Positions 28,345 to 34,584 of a stretch of 34,584 nucleotides of DNA are shown one piece after another; position 1 is the stretch's first letter; the number at the start of each line of letters is the position of its first letter. Position numbers and translations under genes: made by a program. The stretch covers positions 1-34,584 of the forward strand of contig DIDB01000174.1 in the NCBI GenBank assembly GCA_002417905.1, given 5' to 3'. Source of the DNA: Pseudomonadaceae bacterium UBA5811 (GTDB lineage: Bacteria > Pseudomonadota > Gammaproteobacteria > Pseudomonadales > Pseudomonadaceae). Below the pieces are notes generated by a model. That model did not search any database, was not told where the DNA came from, and saw only the letters and a program-made list of their open reading frames with translations.

Positions 28345-29025
28345 ATGCTGCTGCATATCCACCAGCTTTTTTCACCTGAAGAAACCCGGCACATCCGCCA
28401 TGCCCTGGAGCAGGCCGAATGGGTCGATGGCCGGGTTACAGCGGGCTACCAGTCCGCCCAGACCAAGCAGAATCTACAGCTGGCCGAAGATAATCCGCTG
28501 GCCCGCGAGATTGGCGAGGCCATCCTGCAGCGCCTCTGGCAGCATCCGCAGTTCATGTCGGCCGCCCTGCCCGGCAAGGTGTTCCCCCCTCTGTTCAACT
28601 GCTATACCGGTGGCGGCGAATTCGGTTATCACGTGGACAACTCTGTACGCCAGGTACGCAATAGCCTGGAGCGGGTCCGGACGGACCTTTCCGCCACAGT
28701 ATTTTTCTGTGAGCCGGAGGAGTACGACGGCGGGGAGCTGGTGATCCAGGACACCTACGGCACCCCGCGGGTCAAGTTTGCAGCCGGAGACATGGTGCTT
28801 TACCCCAGCACCAGCCTGCACAAGGTTGAGCCGGTCACCCGCGGTGCCCGGCTGGCCTCGTTTTTCTGGATCCAGAGCCTGATCCGCGAAGACTCGCGCC
28901 GCACCCTGCTCTATGAGCTGGATAACAGCATCCAGGCCTTGACCCGGGACATCCCCGACCATCCGGCACTGGTTGAGCTGACCCGGACCTATCACAACCT
29001 GCTGCGCCAGTGGGTGGAGGTCTGA
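28345..29025 (+). CDS. piuC: Fe(II)/2-oxoglutarate-dependent dioxygenase, PiuC/YbiX family
   Basis: The 226-residue PKHD-type hydroxylase carries the iron triad His96-x-Asp98 (GYHVDNS) and His159 (TSLHKVEP), and Arg169 (GARLASFF) for 2-oxoglutarate. The DGGELVIQD and [10 protein letters not shown] blocks complete the double-stranded beta-helix signature. PiuC is co-regulated with the PiuA receptor in iron limitation; its substrate is unknown. The gene is divergent from the receptor across a Fur-like box and two bases ahead of the Sel1 gene. Confidence 0.93.
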   Translation: MLLHIHQLFSPEETRHIRHALEQAEWVDGRVTAGYQSAQTKQNLQLAEDNPLAREIGEAILQRLWQHPQFMSAALPGKVFPPLFNCYTGGGEFGYHVDNSVRQVRNSLERVRTDLSATVFFCEPEEYDGGELVIQDTYGTPRVKFAAGDMVLYPSTSLHKVEPVTRGARLASFFWIQSLIREDSRRTLLYELDNSIQALTRDIPDHPALVELTRTYHNLLRQWVEV

Positions 29026-29026
29026 G

Positions 29027-29821
29027 ATGGGCCACCGGCTATACCGCCAGCAGGAGCTGTCTCCGGAGCAGCTGGCCGGAGAACTGCTCAACCAGCCCCG
29101 GACCACGGCCCGGCTGCTGATCTGCCAGGCCGCGCGGAATGACCCGGAGGCCCAGGCCCTGCTGGGCCAGATCCTGCTGGATGGCCAGGGCATCCGCCAG
29201 GATGCGCGGCTGGCCCTGAGCTGGTTCCGCATGGCTGCCCGTCAGGGCCATGCCATGGCCTGCAACATGGCGGGCCGCTGTCTGGAGCACGGCTGGACGG
29301 GAAAGAGTGATCCGGCTGCAGCCGCCAGCTATTACCGCCAGGCGGCCTGCTGCGGGCTGGACTGGGGCTTTTACAATCTGGCCAACCTGCTGGCCACCGG
29401 ACACGGTGTTCCCAGGGATGAGCACCGGGCTTTTGCCCTGTATCTGAAGGCTGCACAGATGGGCCATGCCAAGTCGATGAATCTGGTAGGACGCTACTGC
29501 GAGGAAGGCCGGGCCAGCCAGCCGGCAGACCGGGAAACGGCGGCCCGCTGGTATCAGCGCTCCGCCGAGGCCGGTGATTTTCGCGGCCAGTTCAGCCATG
29601 CCTGCCTGCTGGCGGACCGGGGAGACTGGTCAGGCGCCCGTTACTGGCTGGAACAGGCACTGGCCGGAGGCCATCTGAAGTTTCTGCGCCGGGCCCGGGA
29701 TGAGCTGCTGGCCGCCCGCTGGCCAGCCCTGCAGGACATCAGCCAGGCCTATGTCCGGCGCTGCCAGCATCTGGAACAGCAGGGCTGTCCGGAGACAGCC
29801 AGCCAGCGGGTTCAGATATAG
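29027..29821 (+). CDS. Sel1-repeat protein (PiuC-linked)
   Basis: The 264-residue protein has at least four Sel1-like repeats from about residue 40 to 200 (for example AQALLGQILLDGQGIRQDARLALSWFRMAARQGHA, then GWTGKSDPAAAASYYRQAACCGLDWGFYNLANLLATGHG). No signal peptide is seen, so it is probably a cytoplasmic scaffold. GGAGG lies six bases before the ATG, one base after the piuC stop, so the two are translated together, as in P. aeruginosa. The 3' end overlaps the converging speC gene by 10 bp. Confidence 0.88.
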   Translation: MGHRLYRQQELSPEQLAGELLNQPRTTARLLICQAARNDPEAQALLGQILLDGQGIRQDARLALSWFRMAARQGHAMACNMAGRCLEHGWTGKSDPAAAASYYRQAACCGLDWGFYNLANLLATGHGVPRDEHRAFALYLKAAQMGHAKSMNLVGRYCEEGRASQPADRETAARWYQRSAEAGDFRGQFSHACLLADRGDWSGARYWLEQALAGGHLKFLRRARDELLAARWPALQDISQAYVRRCQHLEQQGCPETASQRVQI

Positions 29822-30975
29822 TAGGAGCGCAGCGGCGGAAAACCGTTGAACTCAACGGCACTGTAGCTGGAGGTATAAGCGCCGGTGGAGAACCAGTAGA
29901 GCCGGTCACCGCTGGCCAGATTCAGCGGCAGGCCATACTTGTAGTTCTCATACATGATGTCGGCGCTGTCACACGTCGGCCCGGCAATCACCACCTCCTC
30001 CATCTCCCCTTTTTTCTCGGTCCAGATCGGGAACTTGATCGCTTCATCCATGGTTTCGATCAGGCCGGAAAACTTGCCCACATCGGTATAGACCCAGCGC
30101 TCGACCGCCGTGCGGGATTTGCGGGCCACCAGGACCACCTCACTGACCAGCACCCCGGCGTTGGCAATCAGGGAGCGGCCCGGCTCCAGAATGATTTCCG
30201 GCAGGTCATCCCCGAAGTCTTCCCGCAGGAAGCGGGTAATTTCCTGGGCATACACTTCCAGACTGTTGGTCTTGGTGATGTAGTTGGCCGGAAAACCACC
30301 GCCCATATTGATCATCTTCAGGGTGATGCCGTCCTCTTCGCGCAGCCGCTCAAAGATCACCTTGACCTTGGCGATAACGGCGTCCCAGACGTCAATATCC
30401 CGCTGCTGGCTGCCCACATGGAAGGACACGCCATAGGGCTCCAGCCCCAGCTGGCGGGCAAGGATCAGCAGGTCCAGCGCCATGTCCGGGTTGCAGCCGA
30501 ACTTGCGCGACAGCGGCCAGTCCGCGGTATTGGAGCCCTCGGTCAGAATCCGCACATAGATTTTCGAGCCGGGTGCAGCCTTGGCAATATTGCGCAGGTC
30601 AGCCTCGGAGTCCGTAGCGAACAGCCGGACGCCTTTCTCGTAAAAATAACGGATGTCTTTCGATTTCTTGATGGTATTGCCATAGCTGACCCGCGAGGCA
30701 TCCACCCCGGCAGACAGCACCTTGTCCAGCTCGTAGATCGAGGCAATATCAAAGTTGGAGCCCTTGTCCCGCAGCAGCTCGGTAATCTCCCGGGCCGGGT
30801 TGGCCTTGACCGCATAGTAGATTTTGGCAAAAGGAAAGTTGCCGACCAGCTCATCATAGGCCCGGGAGATGGTCTCGGTATCAATCACCACAAACGGCGT
30901 TTCATGCTCTTCAGCAAACGCCTTGATCCGTTTGAAGGTGTCACGGGGATAGTAATCTTCAATCTTGACGGACAT
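29812..30975 (-). CDS. speC: Ornithine decarboxylase (biosynthetic, alanine-racemase fold)
   Basis: This PLP enzyme turns ornithine into putrescine. The 387-residue protein has the PLP-binding Lys57 (YYAVKANP), FDIASIYELDKVL, FHVGSQ, MINMGGGFP, EPGRSLIANAG and the active-site cysteine in GPTCDSADIM near the C-terminus. Length matches the small Pseudomonas-type (fold III) ornithine decarboxylase. The start at 30975 (MSVKIEDYYPRDTF) is preferred; the frame extends four residues upstream. The location beside the piu genes is as in P. aeruginosa. The family includes diaminopimelate and lysine/ornithine decarboxylases, but the GPTCDSAD motif supports ornithine. Confidence 0.92.
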   Translation of the reverse strand: MSVKIEDYYPRDTFKRIKAFAEEHETPFVVIDTETISRAYDELVGNFPFAKIYYAVKANPAREITELLRDKGSNFDIASIYELDKVLSAGVDASRVSYGNTIKKSKDIRYFYEKGVRLFATDSEADLRNIAKAAPGSKIYVRILTEGSNTADWPLSRKFGCNPDMALDLLILARQLGLEPYGVSFHVGSQQRDIDVWDAVIAKVKVIFERLREEDGITLKMINMGGGFPANYITKTNSLEVYAQEITRFLREDFGDDLPEIILEPGRSLIANAGVLVSEVVLVARKSRTAVERWVYTDVGKFSGLIETMDEAIKFPIWTEKKGEMEEVVIAGPTCDSADIMYENYKYGLPLNLASGDRLYWFSTGAYTSSYSAVEFNGFPPLRSYYI

Positions 30976-31437
30976 TCCGGACTCCACGCAGGGGACAAGA
31001 AAATGGATGGATACAAGGTGTGAGGCCAGCCGCCAGGGCCGGACCCGAACGCCTGATCAGTTTCCCCACTTTGGTTCGCCTACTTCCCAAGGCATGTCGC
31101 CGAGTATCACCGGCACCGGAATAAGCCCGGTAACCTCTCGTCGTCAGTACTTGAGCCGGATGGATCGTTGCCAGCATGGACGTTCGGCCGCGAACTTTAG
31201 AACCAGCCGCGTCCCAGATCAATGAAAAATCTGCCCCGGCCAGCCAGAGCACACCATCCCGCCGGACAACAGTGTTTCCGGCAGCCATGACACTTTCGTG
31301 ATCGCCCGGGACAGGCCAGCACAGCGGACTGCGGAAGCCGCCGGAGGTTCCGGCCTGCAATGAGGGGAATCACGTTCCGTACCGGCTTTGCTCTATACTT
31401 CCCGGCTTTTCCATCTGCTTTTCATTCCGGAACTGCC
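30976..31437. other. 462-bp gene-free gap between speC and prfC
   Basis: No frame here has both a ribosome site and normal codon use. On the plus strand a TATACT at 31394-31399 is a plausible prfC -10 box with a poor -35. On the minus strand the sequence around 31109-31131 (ACCGG/CCGGT) can form a hairpin in what would be a long speC leader. I identified no RNA family or mobile element. Confidence 0.5.
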
Positions 31438-33021
31438 ATGACCAGCCAGGCCGCCGAAGTCGCCAAGCGCCGAACTTTTGCCATCATTTCCCACCCCGAC
31501 GCGGGCAAGACCACCATCACGGAAAAACTGCTGCTGATGGGACAGGCCATTGCCGTGGCCGGTACGGTCAAATCGCGCAAATCGGACCGGCATGCCACCT
31601 CGGACTGGATGGAAATGGAAAAGCAGCGCGGGATCTCCATCACCACCTCAGTCATGCAGTTCCCCTACCGCGAACACATGATCAACCTGCTGGACACCCC
31701 CGGTCACGAAGACTTCTCGGAAGACACCTACCGCACCCTGACCGCCGTGGACTCGGCACTGATGGTGCTGGACGGCGGCAAGGGCGTCGAACCCCGGACC
31801 ATCGCCCTGATGGATGTCTGCCGGTTGCGGGACACCCCGATCATCAGCTTTATCAACAAGCTGGACCGGGACATCCGCGACCCCATCGAACTGCTGGATG
31901 AAATTGAGGCCGTGCTGAAAATCCGCGCCGCGCCCATCACCTGGCCAATTGGCGCCTACCGGGACTTCAAGGGCGTCTATCACCTGAGCCGGGACCAGAT
32001 CATCGTCTACCAGCCCGGCCATGGGCACGAACGGATCGCCACCCGGATCATCGAGCGCCTTGACTCCGAAGAGGCCCGGGCCCATCTGGGCGACCTTTAC
32101 GAGGACTTTGTCAGCCAGCTGGAGCTGGTCCAGGGCGCCTGCCACCGCTTTGAACCGGAGGCATTCCTGAACGGCGAAATGACCCCGGTATTTTTCGGTA
32201 CCGCCCTTGGCAACTTCGGTGTTGACCAGGTACTGGATGCCATTGTGGACTGGTCGCCCCGACCGCTGCCCCGGGATGCCCGTGAACGTACCGTCGGCCC
32301 GGAAGAGCCCGCCTTCAGCGGCTTTGTGTTCAAGATCCAGGCCAATATGGACCCGAAGCACCGGGACCGCATTGCCTTTATGCGCATCTGTTCGGGTCAC
32401 TATGAAAAAGGCATGAGGATGCGCCATGTCCGCCTGAAAAAAGACCTGAAAATTGCCGATGCCCTGACCTTCTTCTCCAGCGAGCGGGAGCAGCTGGAAG
32501 AAGCCTGGGCCGGTGACATCATTGGCCTGCACAACCACGGCACCATCCAGATTGGCGATACCTTTACCGAAGGAGAAATCCTTGGGTTTACCGGTATACC
32601 CCACTTTGCCCCGGAGCTGTTCCGCCGGGTGCGCCTGAGAGATCCGCTGAAATCCAAACAGCTCCGCCAGGGCCTGCAGGAGCTGGCCGAGGAAGGCGCT
32701 ACCCAGGTGTTCTTCCCGGAGCGCAGCAACGACATCATCCTCGGAGCGGTAGGCATCCTGCAGTTTGACGTGGTGGCCAGCCGGCTGAAGGAGGAATACA
32801 AGGTGGAATGCGCCTATGAGGCCGTCAATGTCTGGTCAGCCCGCTGGATCGAATGCCCTGACGAGAAAAAGCTCAAGGAGTTTCAGGACAAGGCCTTTGA
32901 AAACCTGGCCATTGATGGCGGTGGCCACCTGACCTACCTGGCCCCGACCCGGGTCAACCTGAGCCTGATGGAGGAACGCTGGCCCGAGGTGCAGTTCCGC
33001 GCCACCCGGGAACACCACTGA
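31438..33021 (+). CDS. prfC: Peptide chain release factor 3
   Basis: RF3 is the GTPase that removes RF1/RF2 from the ribosome after termination. The 527-residue protein has G1 SHPDAGKTT (18-26), switch region GISITTSV, G3 [14 protein letters not shown] and G4 NKLDRD, followed by the RF3-specific domains II/III ([45 protein letters not shown]). The length is exactly that of the family. The ATG at 31438 is the family start; the open frame runs upstream to 31360 without similarity. The clc gene follows after 25 bp. Confidence 0.97.
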   Translation: MTSQAAEVAKRRTFAIISHPDAGKTTITEKLLLMGQAIAVAGTVKSRKSDRHATSDWMEMEKQRGISITTSVMQFPYREHMINLLDTPGHEDFSEDTYRTLTAVDSALMVLDGGKGVEPRTIALMDVCRLRDTPIISFINKLDRDIRDPIELLDEIEAVLKIRAAPITWPIGAYRDFKGVYHLSRDQIIVYQPGHGHERIATRIIERLDSEEARAHLGDLYEDFVSQLELVQGACHRFEPEAFLNGEMTPVFFGTALGNFGVDQVLDAIVDWSPRPLPRDARERTVGPEEPAFSGFVFKIQANMDPKHRDRIAFMRICSGHYEKGMRMRHVRLKKDLKIADALTFFSSEREQLEEAWAGDIIGLHNHGTIQIGDTFTEGEILGFTGIPHFAPELFRRVRLRDPLKSKQLRQGLQELAEEGATQVFFPERSNDIILGAVGILQFDVVASRLKEEYKVECAYEAVNVWSARWIECPDEKKLKEFQDKAFENLAIDGGGHLTYLAPTRVNLSLMEERWPEVQFRATREHH

Positions 33022-33046
33022 CCGCCCACAACAAGGGAGCCCTGTT

Positions 33047-34423
33047 ATGGACACATCCGGAGATCACCTTGCCCGCCGCCTGAAACAACTGCGCCAGCAG
33101 CGGCGCTTTCTGGCCTGGCGCCGCCGGCTGGCCTTCTGGCTGGGTGCCCTGCTGGTCGGCCTGGTGGCCCTGGCGTTTGCCTGGCTGGCAGACCGGGCCT
33201 ATGCCCTGTTCCACCAGCTGGGCAGCCAGCACCCATGGCTGCCCTGGGTACTGACCCCGGGCGGCTTCGCCCTGCTGGCCTGGGCCACCCAGGGCTGGCT
33301 GAACAAAACCAGAGGGAGCGGCATCGACAAAGTGATTGCCCTGCAGTACGAGCCCTCCAGCCGTCTGCGCAATGCCGCCCTGGCCCTGCCAGTAGCCCTG
33401 GCCAAAATGTGCATGACCGTATTTGCCCTGTTCTGCGGAGCCTCGGTGGGCCGGGAAGGCCCCACCGTGCATATCGGCGCGGCCCTGATGTATATCTTTG
33501 GCCGGCGGCTGGGCCTGCACACCCAGCGCGCCTGTTCCGACCTGATTGTGGCCGGGGGCGCCGCTGGCATTGCGGCGGCCTTCAATGCCCCCCTGGCGGG
33601 AGTGGCCTTTGCCATCGAGGAGCTCAGCCCCCGCTTTGAAAAGCGCCTGAACGGCATGGTACTGACTGCCGTGCTGATCGGGGGCATGGTGACCCTGGGC
33701 CTGCTGGGTTACTACAGCTACTTCGGCAATCTGGGGGCAGCCCTGCCCCTGCTGGAAGATGCCTGGCTCGCCGTGATCCTCTGCGGTCTGGCGGGCGGGG
33801 CGCTGGGCGGCCTGTACTGCCGGCTGGTACTGCCCGCCAGCAGCGGCCTGCTGGGGCTGGTCTGCAGCGCCCGCCGCCGGCACCCGGTCCTGTTTGCTGC
33901 CCTGTGCGGACTGCTGCTGGCTGCCCTGGGTGCCTGCTCCGGCCAGCATGTGTTCGGCACCGGCTACGAGGAAACCCGGGCCCTGCTGGATGGCAGCCCG
34001 GAAACCGGCCAGAGTTTCATTTTCTGGAAGTTTCTGGCCAATGTGATTTCCTTCCTGACCGGCATTCCGGGTGGCCTGTTCTCGCCATCCCTGTCCGTAG
34101 GAGCCGGCATGGCGCCCTGGCTGAGCAGCTGGATCCCGGGCATCGATCTGCAGACCGCCGGCCTGCTGGGCATGGCCGCCTACCTGTCTGGAGTCACTGC
34201 TGCACCGCTAACCGCCACACTGATTATCGTGGAAATGTCCCATAGCCCGGACATGATGCTGCCTATTCTGGGCGCCAGCCTGCTGGCCAACGCAGTTTCC
34301 GGCCAGATTTCTCCGGTGCCCCTGTACCGGGCGCTGGCCCGCCAGCTGCTGGCCGAAGAGCCCGGAAACCGGCCGGCGGCGGGAGCCAGGGAAGGAGGCA
34401 CCCATGCAGGACCGGCACTTTGA
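33047..34423 (+). CDS. ClC-family chloride channel or antiporter
   Basis: The 458-residue membrane protein has a basic N-terminus followed by the ClC fold. Key sites are GSGIDKV (selectivity-filter region), GREGPTVH with the gating Glu137, GIAAAFNAPLAGVAFAIEE, and GIPGGLFSPSLSVGAGMA before the last helices. No CBS domains are present. Such proteins move chloride, often with protons, and help in acid resistance or ion balance. ClcA versus ClcB cannot be decided by eye. AAGGGAG precedes the ATG. Its end overlaps the cmoM start by 20 bp. Confidence 0.92.
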   Translation: MDTSGDHLARRLKQLRQQRRFLAWRRRLAFWLGALLVGLVALAFAWLADRAYALFHQLGSQHPWLPWVLTPGGFALLAWATQGWLNKTRGSGIDKVIALQYEPSSRLRNAALALPVALAKMCMTVFALFCGASVGREGPTVHIGAALMYIFGRRLGLHTQRACSDLIVAGGAAGIAAAFNAPLAGVAFAIEELSPRFEKRLNGMVLTAVLIGGMVTLGLLGYYSYFGNLGAALPLLEDAWLAVILCGLAGGALGGLYCRLVLPASSGLLGLVCSARRRHPVLFAALCGLLLAALGACSGQHVFGTGYEETRALLDGSPETGQSFIFWKFLANVISFLTGIPGGLFSPSLSVGAGMAPWLSSWIPGIDLQTAGLLGMAAYLSGVTAAPLTATLIIVEMSHSPDMMLPILGASLLANAVSGQISPVPLYRALARQLLAEEPGNRPAAGAREGGTHAGPAL

Positions 34424-34584
34424 CGAGCTGGCCAGCCGCTTTGCCGAAAAAATTTATGGCGGCCCCAAAGGAGCCATCCGGCTGGCTGCCCTGCAGGCAG
34501 ACCTGCAGGATATCCTGCCGCAACGGCCACTGCGGGTACTGGATATCGGGGCCGGACTGGGTCATATCAGCCTCTGGCTGGCCC
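34404..34584 (+). CDS. cmoM: tRNA 5-carboxymethoxyuridine methyltransferase CmoM, N-terminal part (cut by window edge)
   Basis: Only the first 60 residues are inside the window. They begin MQDRHFDELASRFAEKIYGGPKG and reach the SAM-binding motif LRVLDIGAGLGHISL, which closely follows E. coli CmoM/SmtA (MQDRNFDDIAEKF...IYG..KG...LRVLDAGGGEG). The enzyme methylates cmo5U to mcmo5U at tRNA position 34. GGAAGGAGG precedes the ATG, and the start lies inside the end of the clc gene. Confidence 0.85.
   Translation, partial: MQDRHFDELASRFAEKIYGGPKGAIRLAALQADLQDILPQRPLRVLDIGAGLGHISLWLA

Noticed and set aside
30965..31225. 86-codon plus-strand frame starting over the speC start
   Set aside because: Begins with TTG, no ribosome site, overlaps speC antisense; not convincing as a gene.
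33027..33038. ACAACAAGGG before the ClC gene as an Hfq/Crc site
   Set aside because: Only one short A-rich unit, shorter than the AAnAAnAA motif; too weak to claim.
32954..33949. 331-codon open frame on the minus strand opposite the ClC channel gene
   Set aside because: Shadow; the plus-strand frame has all ClC motifs.

Overview
The window looks like a chromosomal segment from a gammaproteobacterium in or near the Pseudomonadaceae. The run cbrA-cbrB-crcZ-pcnB-folK-panB-panC-panD-pgi at the left follows the Pseudomonas order, including a CrcZ-type small RNA in the cbrB-pcnB gap. The RoxS/RoxR (RegB/RegA-type) pair, the PiuA/PiuC-like iron genes with a Sel1 protein, and the ornithine decarboxylase gene beside them also point there. 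DNA is GC-rich, so many long antisense frames are shadows and were left out. No tRNA or rRNA gene and no insertion sequence was recognised.

Layout. (1) 1-3492: the end of the CbrA sensor kinase, the sigma54 activator CbrB, and a CbrB/RpoN-type promoter driving a CrcZ-like sRNA with six A-rich CA motifs and a strong terminator hairpin. (2) 3656-9456: pcnB, folK, the pantothenate genes panB, panC and panD, then pgi, all on +. (3) 9509-18934: a complete type I-C CRISPR-Cas locus (cas3, cas5c, cas8c, cas7c, cas4, cas1, cas2, leader, 20 repeats/19 spacers). (4) 19011-21829 on -: roxS, roxR and an AEC-family permease. (5) 21954-23191: a SIMPL-domain secreted protein converging on a C-terminally truncated PxpA. 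(6) 23220-29821: an apparently iron-linked block, with a PepSY-type membrane protein, two DUF2271 proteins flanking a DUF4198 protein, a TonB-dependent siderophore receptor, a PiuC-type dioxygenase and a Sel1-repeat protein, with two Fur-box-like sites. (7) 29812-34584: ornithine decarboxylase (-), peptide chain release factor 3, a ClC chloride channel, and the start of cmoM.

The most interesting item is in the 316-bp gap between cas3 and cas5c. It holds a promoter-like sequence, a well-formed ribosome binding site, and an unannotated 58-codon ORF with a hydrophobic C-terminal segment. The stop codon of this ORF lies inside a degenerate copy of the CRISPR repeat: 11 of the last 12 repeat bases are kept, and a weak hairpin sits almost where the canonical one does. 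The bases that follow (the spacer position) match the promoter of that ORF at 11 of the first 13 positions, starting inside its -35 box. This is the architecture expected of a CRISPR-regulated toxin-antitoxin (CreTA-like) or Cas-autoregulatory (CreR-like) mini-CRISPR, here in a type I-C operon. It is a prediction from sequence alone. The PAM-position bases are TTG rather than TTC, and base 5 of the seed is mismatched, so it needs testing.

How the parts work together. CbrAB drives CrcZ, which would sequester Hfq/Crc and relieve carbon catabolite repression. The pan genes and folK supply CoA and folate precursors. The CRISPR effector (Cas5c/Cas8c/Cas7c plus Cas3) and adaptation (Cas4/Cas1/Cas2) modules are both intact, so the locus is probably functional. 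The iron block likely responds to Fur.
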